Assembly: GCA_021820965.1 (NCBI GenBank)
Contig: JAKACZ010000015.1
Span: 1 to 64,000, forward strand
Reading direction: 5' to 3'
Source of the DNA: Bacillota bacterium
Lineage (GTDB): Bacteria; Bacillota; Sulfobacillia; Sulfobacillales; Sulfobacillaceae
Length of the DNA stretch: 64,000 nt
Program-made: the position numbers and the translations under genes
Part shown: piece by piece, positions 18,481 through 28,920 of the stretch
Numbering within the stretch: position 1 is the first letter of the stretch
Layout of the letters: each line of letters starts with the position of its first letter
Notes under the pieces: generated by a model
Database searches by the model: none
Told to the model about the DNA's origin: nothing
The model's input: only the letters and a program-made list of their open reading frames with translations

Positions 18481-19236
18481 GTGCGCATGAATTATCGCGA
18501 GATTAACTCGTCTGTCATTGATGGGTGGGTCGATGACGGCTGGGAATGGGGAATGCCGATTTCTCACGATACCTACGTGAAGGCGACCCGAGGGGAGTGG
18601 CACGTCGTACTTACCCCCACCAAATCCGTGCCCGCCGAGTGGTTTCCCCCGTTTACCGGTTGCAAGATCTTGGGGCTGGCAGCGGGGGGCGGACAACAAA
18701 TGCCCATCTTCGCGGCCTTAGGTGCCGAATGTACCGTGATGGATTATTCTCAACGGCAGTTAGACAGCGAATTAACCGTAGCCACACGGGAAGGATATTC
18801 CATTAACATCGTTAAGGCCGATATGACACAGCGGTTTCCGTTTGAGGACGAGTCATTCGACGTGATATTTCACCCCGTGTCCAATTGTTATATCGAAGAG
18901 GTTTTGCCTGTTTGGCAGGAGTGTCATCGTGTGTTGAAGACAGGCGGTGTACTCATCGCCGGGATGGACAACGGCATCAACTATATATTTGATGAGGAGG
19001 AAACCACCCTCAAAACCCCGCTCCCGTTTAATCCGTTACGGGATCACCGGCTCTATCAGGAGTGCATGGAGAATGACTTGGGCATTCAATTCTCCCATAC
19101 GCTCGACGAACAGATCGGCGGACAATTAAAAGCGGGATTTATGTTGACGGACCTGTATGAGGACACTAATGGTAGCGGCCGATTACATGAGTATCATGTA
19201 CCGACCTATATTGCGACGAGAGCCATGAAACGGTGA
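18481..19236 (+). CDS. Class I SAM-dependent methyltransferase
   Basis: A 251-residue methyltransferase. Motif I is ILGLAAGGGQQMPIFAALG, motif II ECTVMDYS with the acidic ribose-binding Asp, motif III NIVKADMTQRFPFEDESFD, and the post-core loop HRVLKTGGVLIAG. The AGGGQQ version of the glycine loop is common in Firmicutes members often left as uncharacterised; the substrate cannot be inferred. GTAGGAGG precedes both the GTG start (18481) and an ATG two codons later (18487), so the exact start is uncertain. It stands alone. Confidence 0.85.
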   Translation: MRMNYREINSSVIDGWVDDGWEWGMPISHDTYVKATRGEWHVVLTPTKSVPAEWFPPFTGCKILGLAAGGGQQMPIFAALGAECTVMDYSQRQLDSELTVATREGYSINIVKADMTQRFPFEDESFDVIFHPVSNCYIEEVLPVWQECHRVLKTGGVLIAGMDNGINYIFDEEETTLKTPLPFNPLRDHRLYQECMENDLGIQFSHTLDEQIGGQLKAGFMLTDLYEDTNGSGRLHEYHVPTYIATRAMKR

Positions 19237-19368
19237 TGCGTATACGCGCACACGGCCCGTGATACCTTGAGAATTTCGTCATGGCCTGCCGCAGTGCGGC
19301 GTTAGGACATCCGCCTGGCGTATGAGCGTAGGGGTCCTCAAGGTAGCCGATTGGGGATCCCTACGGTG

Positions 19369-19760
19369 CTATCGGGGGCGATAGCGCAGTAGCGTCTGCG
19401 CTTCACCATGGTTCATAAGGCCCGCCGTCTGCGGATTGCAACCAGCGGTTGGGTAGCATGCCGTCAATACGAACCGCATATTCCAACCTTGGCCGGTCGT
19501 GCTGAGAACGGAAGATTGAGCCAAGAAACGAGGAAATCCAACCACATTTTGCACATAGCCCTGATCTTCAATACCCGGCATGGTGGTCTGATGCTTCGGC
19601 ACCACGGCCGGCTCGAAGGTGCCCTGACGGTCCCGCGGCACGGCCAGTCGAGGGGTCTGCTTGTGCGCAATGGCATACTTCTCGTAGCCCAGGTGGGTGT
19701 TCAGCTCGCCCTCGAGCATCGCGTTCAGCGTCTCCGCAAACACGGCTTTCAGACCTGAGT
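19369..19760 (-). pseudogene. IS256-family transposase remnant
   Basis: The minus strand from about 19760 to 19555 reads GLKAVFAETLNAMLEGELNT, HLGYEKYAIAHKQ, LAVPRDRQGTFEPAVVPK and GIEDQ, which are successive N-terminal motifs of IS256-type (mutator) transposases. Compared with the family, the glycine/asparagine-rich linker between HLGYEK and PRDR is shortened. After IEDQ the match is lost and the frame ends at 19369. Catalytic residues are absent. Confidence 0.65.
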
Positions 19761-20043
19761 TTCGTCATTATCAGTTTATGGATCCCTAAAACCCGCATGA
19801 ATACAGGCTGTTGGTGTCATTAGAAGTGTAAGGGTATGATTTTCCCGCGAACCAAAGCAGGAGTATTTTATGCTCGCGCCGAATTTTTTAGATGCGGGGA
19901 GATCTAGCACTCCTTTAAGTAGTAATTGGTCAGACGCCTGACGATACCGTACACAACGGCCAGTATCAAAACGTTCAATGGCCCACAGGCGGCAATGCCA
20001 ATAATGTTGCCGTGTGGGACAGTCGAAATTGGGTGGCAAATCC

Positions 20044-20541
20044 ATGAAGGCTAATCTTAAACGCGCCGTATTGACGGTAGCCACGGTGATGTTATCGGGA
20101 GCCATATGGTATGGCGTGCAGAGCACGATGACGCAGGCAGCAACCGCACCACCGACCATGGATACGTATATTCCATCGGACCTTAACGCAACAGTGATGT
20201 CAGGGACAAGCGCATCGGCACTTGGCGCATCGCTGCCGACCTCCTCGACGGAGGCTATCAGTAGTGCCCAGAGCTACTTCCACAAATACTATCCGACGGC
20301 TGGACAGGCAATGCCCCTCAGTGTATCCGCTGTCCGCTTGCTGCACGCCGACTCCTCGAAACCTTCAGTTGGGTCCCAGTATTTATGGGTAGTCACTTTG
20401 AATGGGGTACCCAACCAATGGTCCACATCCTCGGCGTCGCCCTATAGTATGGGGCTTTTCATCGTGAGTGCAAACACGGGGCAGGTGCTTGAGCAAGTCA
20501 TGTTTACCGAAAGGACCAATCGAATCGGGTCGGGTCTTTAG
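20044..20541 (+). CDS. Exported protein of unknown function
   Basis: A 165-residue protein with an N-terminal signal peptide: basic MKANLKR, hydrophobic AVLTVATVMLSGAIWYGV, then a Thr/Ala-rich stretch with a likely cleavage near TQAATA. The mature part is Ser/Thr/Ala-rich with two predicted beta-rich segments (SQYLWVVTLNGVPNQW and MGLFIVSANTGQVLEQVMF), the latter reminiscent of PepSY-type or propeptide strands ending in a turn TGQV. I cannot assign a family. ATG 20044 fits the signal peptide; an ATG-equivalent ten codons earlier adds a non-hydrophobic extension. The ribosome site is weak. Confidence 0.6.
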   Translation: MKANLKRAVLTVATVMLSGAIWYGVQSTMTQAATAPPTMDTYIPSDLNATVMSGTSASALGASLPTSSTEAISSAQSYFHKYYPTAGQAMPLSVSAVRLLHADSSKPSVGSQYLWVVTLNGVPNQWSTSSASPYSMGLFIVSANTGQVLEQVMFTERTNRIGSGL

Positions 20542-20749
20542 AACGCGGTATAGGTTCCGATGTGTACCCACTTTGGCCACGAAATCCCACGGTTTTGGCC
20601 GAGACGGCAGCAGTCCATATCCTGATAGGCGCGTCGACTGCTCCCGTTATGATGTTCGTAAGCTCATCTGTTCGATGCCAGGAAGTTATATCTTCTGCTC
20701 TTTTGGCCCGGCCAGGGGCGCGCGGGGGACGAGGCCGGCGGCGGGAGAT

Positions 20750-20785
20750 ATGAAAGAAGGCGGGATCGAAAGACCCCGCCCTTAC
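20750..20785 (-). terminator. Intrinsic terminator of the permease gene
   Basis: On the minus strand a nine-pair stem (plus coordinates 20759-20767 with 20772-20780, one G-U pair) with a four-base loop is followed by CTTCTTTC. It begins 11 bases after the permease stop codon. Confidence 0.7.
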
Positions 20786-20791
20786 ACCATT

Positions 20792-22402
20792 TCAGCGCAT
20801 AACCCCGGGCACCAGCCAGAGGTACAATAATCCGATAATGATGAGCCAGGCTAATACCAAGAGAGTCCAGGGCAGATTATGGCGGATTACCTGACCTTCG
20901 CTACGCACATAGCTGCTTGTGGAAACTCCGACACTGGCGGTCTGCGGCGCGATCGGCTTTCCCACTTCGGCGCCAACCGAGTTGAGGGAGGGCAGCAACA
21001 GAAGGGGAAAGCCGAGAATCCGGCCGACCAAGGTCTGCAGCAGGCCGAACATGGCATTGGTGGAGGTGTTGCTTCCGGAAAGCGCGACGCCGATCCAACC
21101 CAGGATAGGGGCTAGCAGGATGAAGGCCGGGCCTATGCGGCTAAAGGTGTAGGCGAGCGACCCGGCCATACCGGAGAAGTTGAAGAGGTCGGCCAATCCG
21201 AAAATGAAGATGCCGACCAGAATGGCACCCCACATCTGCTGGAACGTGCGCCGCACTACTTTGCCCAAAACCTCTGCTTTGGGTCGCAGAAAAAGCAGCA
21301 TGATGAGCCAAGAGACGAGGATGGACGTGCCGCCGACGAAGGGCGCAAAGTTAAAGTCGACAGCGGTCAACTGATGCGAAATAGATGAAATGGCCGTGAC
21401 CTTGGTTTCGAGCCAGCTAATGGCGGGAAGCGGCGACCAGGGACCCGTCCAAAGCACCACCACTACAATGAGTATGATGAAGGGGAGCCAGGCGCGCCAA
21501 ATTTCCCGCCGCGTGAGCGCAGTGGGGGCGGGCCCGGTGCGGGTGGCGGCAACCTCATCCAGTTCAACGCCACCATAGCCGAGGATGTGGCGCGGCCGCC
21601 AGACCTTAAGGAACAACAACAGACAGGCGAAGGAGACCAAAGAGCCGCTGACATCGGGGAGATAGGGGCCGACCCATTGCGAGACCGGGAACTGGCCCAA
21701 GATGTACGAGAGTGAGCCAACTATGGCCAGAGGCCAGCCGTCACGGAAGCCTTTTTTGCCAGTCACGAGGTAGATAAGCACCCACGGCGGAAGCAAAGCC
21801 AAGACCGCCACCACCTTACCCACCGAGGCGGAGAGAGACAGTAGGGGCAATCCGGTGACGGAGGCCAGGGCAATAATAGGAACGCCCAACGCGCCAAAGG
21901 ATACCGGGGCATTGTTGGCAATGGCGGCCACACGGATGGCGTCAAGCTCGACGATGCCAAAGCCAATGAGAATCGGTGCCATGACTGCCCAGGGATAGCC
22001 GAAGCCGACCAACCCTTCTAAAAGGGCGCCCAGCGACCACGCCAAGAGAATTGTTTGCACGCGGATATCGGCGGTGGCTTGACTGACCAGCCACGATTTA
22101 AAGGTGTCAAATACACCGGTCAACATCAGCGTATTGAAAATGATCACGCCCCAGAAGGTAATCCAGTCAATATTCCAAAAGCCGGTCAGGGATCCCAAGA
22201 GGTAGGCGTGAAGTCCGGTACTAAAGGGGATTTTCCAAATGGCTACAGCCATTATTAGGGTGACCGCCCCGCCAATGATGGTGGTGAGCCACGCGGTGAG
22301 GCGAGCACCTGCCAGCAAGGCCAAAAGCACGATGAAGGGCACCAGCGCTAATGCGGCGGTCAGCCCTAAGCTGTGGACCGGGTTCAGTATCTGATGAAAC
22401 AA
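20792..22402 (-). CDS. LctP-family permease, probably for glycolate
   Basis: A 536-residue carrier with about 13 transmembrane helices and LctP-family signatures: LLAWSLGALLEGLVGFGYPW, APVSFGALGVPIIAL and SGSNTSTNAMFGLLQ. LctP members import lactate or glycolate with protons. Malate synthase is encoded divergently beside it and glcFED beyond that, so glycolate is the better guess. TTG 22402 is the likely start: GGGAGGGAG sits about seven bases upstream and the next residues begin the first helix; an ATG at 22441 would add 13 basic residues without a ribosome site. A terminator hairpin follows the stop. The 240-base divergent region should hold promoters for both directions, but I could not pick convincing ones. 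Confidence 0.88.
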   Translation of the reverse strand: MFHQILNPVHSLGLTAALALVPFIVLLALLAGARLTAWLTTIIGGAVTLIMAVAIWKIPFSTGLHAYLLGSLTGFWNIDWITFWGVIIFNTLMLTGVFDTFKSWLVSQATADIRVQTILLAWSLGALLEGLVGFGYPWAVMAPILIGFGIVELDAIRVAAIANNAPVSFGALGVPIIALASVTGLPLLSLSASVGKVVAVLALLPPWVLIYLVTGKKGFRDGWPLAIVGSLSYILGQFPVSQWVGPYLPDVSGSLVSFACLLLFLKVWRPRHILGYGGVELDEVAATRTGPAPTALTRREIWRAWLPFIILIVVVVLWTGPWSPLPAISWLETKVTAISSISHQLTAVDFNFAPFVGGTSILVSWLIMLLFLRPKAEVLGKVVRRTFQQMWGAILVGIFIFGLADLFNFSGMAGSLAYTFSRIGPAFILLAPILGWIGVALSGSNTSTNAMFGLLQTLVGRILGFPLLLLPSLNSVGAEVGKPIAPQTASVGVSTSSYVRSEGQVIRHNLPWTLLVLAWLIIIGLLYLWLVPGVMR

Positions 22403-22643
22403 GCAAATCTCCCTCCCTCGTTTCACAATACGGAACATCATTTCGCTGCTATGAAGATATTCGTTGAAGGTTGGGAAAAATCCTTCTGGTGAAAAAATAT
22501 TGCGAGAGCGCCGCGTGGGACTGCAGCGCCGAAAAAATACGCTGTGACAGTGGTTTTTCGTATGGCAGGATTACGGAATTTCAATGTAGAATGAAAAGGA
22601 ATGAAACGCCGATTCGCGATACGGAACAGAGGAGGAATTGAGA

Positions 22644-24236
22644 ATGCCGCAAGATGGAGCGGTTCAGATTCGTGGCTCGATGGGTAAGGGGTATGACCAA
22701 GTTCTGACTGACGATGCGCTAGCCTTTTTGGCAGAGTTACACCGCGCATTTGAGCCTCGGCGGCAGGCGCTCCTGGACGGCAGGGCGGAGTTGCAGCGGA
22801 AGTTGGATGACGGCTATGTACCCGCGTTTCGGGACGATCCCGAAGGGATTCGCGGCGGGGACTGGCGCGTCGGCCCCATTCCCGGCGACCTCGCGGATCG
22901 GCGGGTGGAGATTACCGGGCCTACCGATCGCAAGATGGTGATTAATGCGCTAAATTCTGGCGCACGCGTCTTTATGGCCGATTTCGAAGACGCCAACGCG
23001 CCCAGCTGGCCCAATATGATTGAAGGCCAAATCAATTTGACGGATGCTATTGAACGCCGGATTGAATTTGTTGGCGACAACAACAAGGTCTACAAACTCA
23101 ACGATCAAGTGGCCACCTTAGTGGTGCGTCCGCGCGGGTGGCATCTGACTGACAAACATATCTTGGTGGATGGATCGCCCATCGCCGGCGGTTTGATGGA
23201 CTTTGGCCTCTATATGTTTCACAACGCCCAACGCCTCTTGGATCGAAATACCGGCCCGTACTTCTATCTCCCCAAGTTGGAAGGAGCGGCAGAAGCCAAG
23301 CTATGGAACGATGTGTTCACGTATGCCGAAAAGCGGCTCGATCTCGTGCACGGTACCATCAAGGTAACTGTTTTAATTGAGACCATCTTGGGCGCGCTGG
23401 AGATGGAAGAAATTCTTTATGAGCTTCGCGATCATGCTGTCGGGCTGAATGCCGGGCGTTGGGACTATATCTTCAGCGTCATTAAAAAGTTTAGGAACCA
23501 TTCGGCGGCGCTCTTGCCGGATCGGGCTCAGGTCACCATGACAGTGCCATTCATGCGCGCCTATGCCACCCACTTGGTACAGGTTTGCCACCGCCACGGC
23601 GCGCACGCAATCGGTGGCATGGCGGCCTTCATTCCTAGCCGCCGCGACCCCCAGGTGAACGAGGAGGCGTTGGCCCGGGTACGCGAGGACAAGGAGCGGG
23701 AAGCTAATGATGGATTCGACGGCACCTGGGTAGCCCATCCGGATTTAGTTCCGGTCGCGCAGGCCGTCTTTGACCAGTATCTGGGTGAACGTCCCAATCA
23801 AGGCGGCCGCTGGTCCGCCGATCAGGTGCATACTGCCGAGGAACTATTGAACTTCCGTGTTCCCGACGGGCACGTCACGGAGACGGGGATTAGAAACAAC
23901 CTTCAAGTGACGCTGCGATATCTGGAGTCATGGCTCCGCGGGGTGGGAGCTGCGGCCATATTCAACCTCATGGAAGACGCCGCCACTGCGGAAATCGCGC
24001 GCGCCCAACTATGGCAGTGGGCCCGCTATAACGCCCGCCTTGCGGATGGACGCGCCGTCACGGCGGGCTTAATCCGTCAGATGGCCGAAGAAGAGCGCGA
24101 CCGCATTCGTCAGGAGTGGCAAGACCTAGACGCGAAAGCGCGTCTAGATAAGGCCTTTAGGATTTTCGACCAGGTGTCTCTCGCCGATACGTTGCCCGAC
24201 TTTCTGACCACGGTAGCGTACGGCTACTTAGAATAG
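22644..24236 (+). CDS. aceB: Malate synthase A
   Basis: A 530-residue enzyme condensing glyoxylate with acetyl-CoA to malate. The malate synthase signature [17 protein letters not shown] is at about residues 262-278. Upstream is [20 protein letters not shown] with acidic Mg-binding residues, and downstream [13 protein letters not shown]. Length matches the A isoform (about 530) rather than the 720-residue G isoform. GGAGG (22632-22636) fixes ATG 22644. No isocitrate lyase gene is in the window; with a permease on one side and glycolate oxidase genes on the other, its glyoxylate probably comes from glycolate. 609 bases separate it from glcF. Confidence 0.95.
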   Translation: MPQDGAVQIRGSMGKGYDQVLTDDALAFLAELHRAFEPRRQALLDGRAELQRKLDDGYVPAFRDDPEGIRGGDWRVGPIPGDLADRRVEITGPTDRKMVINALNSGARVFMADFEDANAPSWPNMIEGQINLTDAIERRIEFVGDNNKVYKLNDQVATLVVRPRGWHLTDKHILVDGSPIAGGLMDFGLYMFHNAQRLLDRNTGPYFYLPKLEGAAEAKLWNDVFTYAEKRLDLVHGTIKVTVLIETILGALEMEEILYELRDHAVGLNAGRWDYIFSVIKKFRNHSAALLPDRAQVTMTVPFMRAYATHLVQVCHRHGAHAIGGMAAFIPSRRDPQVNEEALARVREDKEREANDGFDGTWVAHPDLVPVAQAVFDQYLGERPNQGGRWSADQVHTAEELLNFRVPDGHVTETGIRNNLQVTLRYLESWLRGVGAAAIFNLMEDAATAEIARAQLWQWARYNARLADGRAVTAGLIRQMAEEERDRIRQEWQDLDAKARLDKAFRIFDQVSLADTLPDFLTTVAYGYLE

Positions 24237-24845
24237 CCGATTGCGACTGGAAGTTAAAGCGGACCAAGCGTATGCTGAAGTGAAGTGAAGGCGTGAGGGG
24301 CATGGCGATGAGGCTAGGGATGGCCAGGTTGTGGATGAACGAGATGTGTCTGTGATCGGCGGACCGGGCTTGAGCGGCCGCAGTCCTTCCTCGGCATGGT
24401 TGGTGTGATGGCTCAGTGTGCTGGACCCGGACTTGGAGAGATGGCAAGGCGAGAAGGGCAGCCATCACGTTGGCCGACGGCGGTGGAGAAGGGGTCGCCC
24501 ACGGCACCCGGTCAGAAAGGGCGATGGGCAATGCATCGCATCGTGCCGCCAACCGATCGCTGCCCGTATCGAGGAGAGGCTTCCGCTCGGTCAAGCAGCG
24601 CCGGACCAAAGCGCATGAAAAGCTCGGCGAGAAACGGGCGCGCATTCAACCCGAATGGCGGCGAATGGGCTCGCGGGTGCAGGCTTTACGGTGCCGGTTA
24701 GGCGCGATAGGGCTTTTGGCCTCGACCGCCTGCCTCCCAAGTAGCCCCTAGCATGGGCGAGGCTCCCCCGAGCGTTCCTCGTCGTTAGGCGTGAGATCGG
24801 TTCATTGTTAGTCCCGGTTTTTTCTTAAATAGCCGATAGTGAGTC
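24237..24845. other. 609-base gap between malate synthase and glcF
   Basis: Overlapping short frames on both strands, rich in Arg/Gly, but no motif and no ribosome site. The base composition stays high in GC. Neither a terminator nor a clear promoter could be identified; it may contain a decayed insert. Confidence 0.4.
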
Positions 24846-26183
24846 ATGGCGATTTTGGCGGGAATGATCCGGGGGAGGGAGGGACGGGGGTTGGAGGCAG
24901 AACGTCGCTCGGAGATTACGTTAGACACCAGTCAGTGCGTTCATTGCGGACTTTGTCTGGCATCTTGTCCGACGTATCAAGTGAGCGGCATCGAATCGGA
25001 GTCGCCCAGAGGCCGCATTTTTCTTCTTGAGCGCATACAGGATGATCCGACGCTCTTGAATGACAATGCCATGCGGGCGCTGGACGACTGCTTGGACTGT
25101 CGAGCATGCGAGGAGGTCTGCCCGGCACACGTCGCCACAGGCCATTTGGTGGAGTCGTGGCGGGCGCAAGCCGCTCCACTGCTGTTGGAGCGAGGTCCGC
25201 AGGCTATGAAGCAGTTTCGCCGCATGACCCGGCCGATGAGATTGTTGTTGGGATCGCCGCTGGGATTAAAATTTTTGCAATGGCTGGCACGCCTCACTCG
25301 ACACCCGTACTTCGGTGGTTGGCTGACCCGCCTCCCATTTGTTCCACCCGCGGCTAGTAACCTGGCCTGCGGGCTTCCAGCCCACATCCCCCATCGCCTA
25401 AGCCGCAGCTATCCACCTCACCCGCGGCCGGGATGCACTGCCCGGGTTATGTTGTTTTCCGGCTGCATCATGGACGCTATCTATGCTGAGACCAATTGCC
25501 ATACTCAAGATTTGTTGGAATTGGGCGGGCTGGAGGTTGTTGTGCCCGCCGAACAGCGCTGCTGCGGCGCGCTTCATATGCACGGTGGTGCACCGGAACA
25601 GGCGCGTCGTTGGGCAATAGCCAATATTGAGGCGTTTGAGCGCTCCGGAGCCGCCACGGTTGTGGTCAACGCGGCCGGATGCGGTTCGATGCTGAAGGAA
25701 TACAGCTCCCTCTTTTCCGGCGATCCCGTGTGGGAGCCGCGGGCGCGCCAATTCGAGACGGCTGTGGAGGATGCTACGGTGGTGCTGGCCTCGCTAAAGT
25801 TGCCGGAAATTGAAAAAGGGGCGACAACCGTCACGCTCCAAGATCCCTGCCATTTGTCCCATGCCCAAGGCATTCGCCGTGAGCCGCGCCAGATGTTGAC
25901 CCGCGCCGGCTATCAAATTGTGGAGATGAAGGAATCCGATCGCTGCTGCGGGTCGGCCGGCATTTATAACCTCACTCATCCGCAGATGGCGCAGGAACTG
26001 TTGCGACGGAAGATCGAAGACATTCCTGACCGAGTAGAGTGGCTGGGGGCTGCCAATCCTGGCTGCCTCATGCACATTCAATCCGGATTGTGTGACCGCC
26101 CCAAGGCGCCCGAAACAGCCCATCCGATTGATTTGGCTTGGGAAGCGTATCGTAAGGCCGGGCTTATTGGGGGTGTGTCATGA
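24846..26183 (+). CDS. glcF: Glycolate oxidase iron-sulfur subunit
   Basis: A 445-residue protein with two ferredoxin-type [4Fe-4S] motifs near the N-terminus (CVHCGLCLASCP and CLDCRACEEVCP) and two CCG cysteine-rich domains (RCCGALHMHGG and RCCGSAGIYN) that bind a further cluster. It passes electrons from the FAD subunits GlcD and GlcE to the quinone pool at the membrane. ATG 24846 has no clear ribosome site; TTG 24891, behind GGGAGGGAGGGA, would give a 430-residue protein and is a serious alternative. Its stop overlaps the glcE start (ATGA), so the pair is translationally coupled. Confidence 0.93.
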   Translation: MAILAGMIRGREGRGLEAERRSEITLDTSQCVHCGLCLASCPTYQVSGIESESPRGRIFLLERIQDDPTLLNDNAMRALDDCLDCRACEEVCPAHVATGHLVESWRAQAAPLLLERGPQAMKQFRRMTRPMRLLLGSPLGLKFLQWLARLTRHPYFGGWLTRLPFVPPAASNLACGLPAHIPHRLSRSYPPHPRPGCTARVMLFSGCIMDAIYAETNCHTQDLLELGGLEVVVPAEQRCCGALHMHGGAPEQARRWAIANIEAFERSGAATVVVNAAGCGSMLKEYSSLFSGDPVWEPRARQFETAVEDATVVLASLKLPEIEKGATTVTLQDPCHLSHAQGIRREPRQMLTRAGYQIVEMKESDRCCGSAGIYNLTHPQMAQELLRRKIEDIPDRVEWLGAANPGCLMHIQSGLCDRPKAPETAHPIDLAWEAYRKAGLIGGVS

Positions 26184-27217
26184 GCAGCGAAGCTCAGACC
26201 TCCTGGGAGGATGCGGTGCTTGAAGCGTTTCGCGAGGCGGCCCGGAATGGCGCCAAGCTTTCTGTCCGCGGGCAAGGCGGACGCATGCTGGAGCTTCTGC
26301 CGGAGGTGCGGATACTCGAGGCAAGCCATGCAGACGTCAAGGTTGCGACACACCCCGAAGACCTGGTGGCCACGGCCGATGCGGGACTCACCTTGAGCGC
26401 CTTGAATGAAGCATTGGCCAAGCATAGGCAATGGATTCCCTTTCTCGCTGCGGACGGGCACGACGACACCCTGGGCGGGGCCATCGCGGCGGGCGTTGAT
26501 ACCACCTTTCGCGGGTATGGCGCCTTTCATGAGCGCGTGCTGGGCATGCGGGTGCTAACCCCGGGCTTCGGTGCCGTGGAGGTCGGCGCCAAGGTTGTCA
26601 AGAATGTCGCGGGCTACAACTTGCCGCGACTTTTTTTCGCCACCCGGGGCCGCCTAGGCGTTATCTCTCAGGTAACGTTGAAGGTGAGCCCCGTTCCCGC
26701 CCTCCGTCGCACCTGGGTCCGGGAAGGCGCGCTGGAAGAGATGGCGCTCGCGGCTGAAGCCTGTCTTTTTGAGGCTCACCCTTGGGCGGAAATTCGTTTG
26801 GAGAAGTTGGGCAACGATACGCCTGTGCGAGTAGCCGCCGCATGGCACGGCATCCCGGAGACCATTGCTCACTTGGAGAGCCGTCTGGGCCCGAGCTTAG
26901 TCAGCCCGGGTACGCCGGCGATAGCTTCGGCATCGAACGGTCTCACCGTGCTGAGCGGTGGTGTGCCGCGGCGCACCATGCTGGAGTTGATAGAGCGGTG
27001 GTCAGGGGGTCCGATCACGATGGAGTGGCAGTCCGGCAGTTTCTTCGGCCTGCTGCCTCGTGAGACCGCTCAGGATATGATGAGCTGGATTCGCGAGCAC
27101 GCCGGCGGTGTCCGCTTGCTGTCGGGACCCGCTTGGGAGGCTCCCCGACCGCCGGCGTTAGAAGATACATGGGTTCGGCTGAAGGGTTTCTATGATCCGA
27201 AGGGCGTGCTGGTCTAA
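26180..27217 (+). CDS. glcE: Glycolate oxidase FAD-binding subunit GlcE
   Basis: A 345-residue FAD-binding type 4 (PCMH fold) protein: SVRGQGGRMLEL near the N-terminus, LAADGHDDTLGGAIAAGVD as the flavin loop, and the GlcE-type block KVVKNVAGYNLPRLF followed by GRLGVISQVTLKV. It is shorter than GlcD and lacks the C-terminal linked-oxidase catalytic half, as usual for GlcE. It starts inside the glcF stop codon (ATGA) and is followed after 14 bases by glcD. Confidence 0.9.
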   Translation: MSSEAQTSWEDAVLEAFREAARNGAKLSVRGQGGRMLELLPEVRILEASHADVKVATHPEDLVATADAGLTLSALNEALAKHRQWIPFLAADGHDDTLGGAIAAGVDTTFRGYGAFHERVLGMRVLTPGFGAVEVGAKVVKNVAGYNLPRLFFATRGRLGVISQVTLKVSPVPALRRTWVREGALEEMALAAEACLFEAHPWAEIRLEKLGNDTPVRVAAAWHGIPETIAHLESRLGPSLVSPGTPAIASASNGLTVLSGGVPRRTMLELIERWSGGPITMEWQSGSFFGLLPRETAQDMMSWIREHAGGVRLLSGPAWEAPRPPALEDTWVRLKGFYDPKGVLV

Positions 27218-27231
27218 AAAGGGAGGATCCT

Positions 27232-28668
27232 ATGGCCGAATTATGGATTGAAGAGCTGAAGGCATCACTAGGGGCGCGCTATGTTCTGACCGATCCGATG
27301 GATTTATGGCCCTATGCCTGCGACGGCTATACGTTGGCCCAAGCTATGCCGCGGGCCGTGGCGCTACCCGGGGACACTGCCGGCGTGCAAGAAGCGGTAC
27401 GTATTCTCTCTCGGGCAAACGTTCCCTGTGTGGCTCGCGGCGCCGGTACCAGCCTCTCCGGCGGCGCCACCCCATTGGACGGGGCTGTGATTCTCCATCT
27501 ATCCCGTCTAAACCGCATTTGGGAGATTGACGTGGAAAATCGGGTTATTGCAGTGGGACCGGGTGTGGTTAATGCGCACATTACCCAAGCGCTGGCTCCC
27601 TATGGATTTTTCTACGCACCCGATCCGTCCTCGCAACAGGCCTGCACCATCGGCGGCAACTTCGCGGAGAATTCCGGTGGGCCGCATTGTCTCAAATACG
27701 GGGTGACGGTTAACCACATCGTCATGGCAGAGGTCGTGACCGCCCAAGGCGAGGTAGCGCGTCTGGGCAATCTGGCAGGCGAGCCGGACGGGCTGGATTG
27801 GCTAGGCGTCGCCATCGGTTCAGAGGGAACGTTGGCCATTGCCACCAAATTGTGGGTGCGCATGACCGTTAAGCCAGCGCAAAGCCGCACTCTGTTGGCC
27901 TTGTTCGATGATGTTGGCGAAGCCAGCCAGGCAGTGTCCGACGTGGTGGCTGCTGGCGTCATTCCGTCCGCCTTGGAGATGATGGATCGGCTGGCGATTC
28001 ACGGAGTGGAGAAGGGCTCGTATCCGGTTGGGTATCCGGATGATTTGGCGGCGGTGTTATTGATTGAGGTGGACGGAGAGCGCGAAGAGGTGGAGGCGAC
28101 CGTGGAGCGGGTGCGGGGCGTTTTGACCCGCCATCGGGTACGCGAGGTGCGCGTAGCCAAAACCCCGGAAGAAGAGGCACGCTGGTGGGCCAATCGCAAA
28201 ACGGCCTTTGGGGCGATGGGTTTGATTGGCCCCCAGTACTACGTGCAAGATGGCGTCATTCCGAGAAGCCGCCTGCCCGAGGCGCTTGAACGCATCGCCG
28301 CTATCGCCGAGAAGTACCGCATCCGTATCGCCAACGTGTTTCACGCTGGTGATGGCAATTTGCATCCGCTACTGCTATATGACAAGCGCGACACCGACAT
28401 GGTGCGCCGGGTTGTGGTGGCCGGATCGGAAATCTTGGAAGCGTGCGTGGAACTGGGGGGGAGCATCACCGGGGAACACGGGGTTGGGCTTGAGAAGCTG
28501 GAGGAGATGCGAAAGCTCTTCGGCCCCGCCGATCTCGAAGCCCAAAGCGCCTTAAAGCGGGCCTTTGATCCCAAGGGGTTTTTGAATCCCGGGAAACTGC
28601 TGCCCGCCGGTCCCACATGCCACGAAACGAGCGTTGCACCCACCGCGGGGGCCGTGAGCGCGTCCTAA
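27232..28668 (+). CDS. glcD: Glycolate oxidase catalytic FAD subunit GlcD
   Basis: A 478-residue FAD-linked oxidase that converts glycolate (or D-lactate) to glyoxylate (or pyruvate). FAD-binding motifs are VARGAGTSLSGGATPLDG, DPSSQQACTIGGNFAENSGG and AIGSEGTLAI. The C-terminal catalytic domain has VFHAGDGNLHPLLLYD and GEHGVGLEK, with the metal-type His residues conserved. GGGAGG precedes ATG 27232. Together with glcF and glcE it makes a three-subunit, quinone-reducing oxidase. A D-lactate dehydrogenase role cannot be excluded from sequence, but the nearby malate synthase favours glycolate. Confidence 0.93.
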   Translation: MAELWIEELKASLGARYVLTDPMDLWPYACDGYTLAQAMPRAVALPGDTAGVQEAVRILSRANVPCVARGAGTSLSGGATPLDGAVILHLSRLNRIWEIDVENRVIAVGPGVVNAHITQALAPYGFFYAPDPSSQQACTIGGNFAENSGGPHCLKYGVTVNHIVMAEVVTAQGEVARLGNLAGEPDGLDWLGVAIGSEGTLAIATKLWVRMTVKPAQSRTLLALFDDVGEASQAVSDVVAAGVIPSALEMMDRLAIHGVEKGSYPVGYPDDLAAVLLIEVDGEREEVEATVERVRGVLTRHRVREVRVAKTPEEEARWWANRKTAFGAMGLIGPQYYVQDGVIPRSRLPEALERIAAIAEKYRIRIANVFHAGDGNLHPLLLYDKRDTDMVRRVVVAGSEILEACVELGGSITGEHGVGLEKLEEMRKLFGPADLEAQSALKRAFDPKGFLNPGKLLPAGPTCHETSVAPTAGAVSAS

Positions 28669-28920
28669 AATCCCTCCGCCCTCGCGACCGCTGGCTGGCC
28701 GCGCAGCTAGTGTCGCAAGCAGGGAAGATGCTTGCTGCCCGACGTTTTCACGTGAGCCACCGATCTTCAGTGTCCTCTATTACTGAGCGTGGCGGTGCAT
28801 GGGGGCGACGTCGGAGCGCAGGAAAGGATTCGACAGAGCCCCACCTCTTTCGTGATGTGGGCTTCGCCAAAGTGGCATGGGAAACTTACACAAAAGAAAC
28901 GTATTTGCCACAAGCCGAAA

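Noticed and set aside
24396..24751. Plus-strand Arg-rich frames in the malate synthase - glcF gap
   Set aside because: Several overlapping frames of equal quality, no motif or ribosome site; cannot be told apart from non-coding high-GC sequence.
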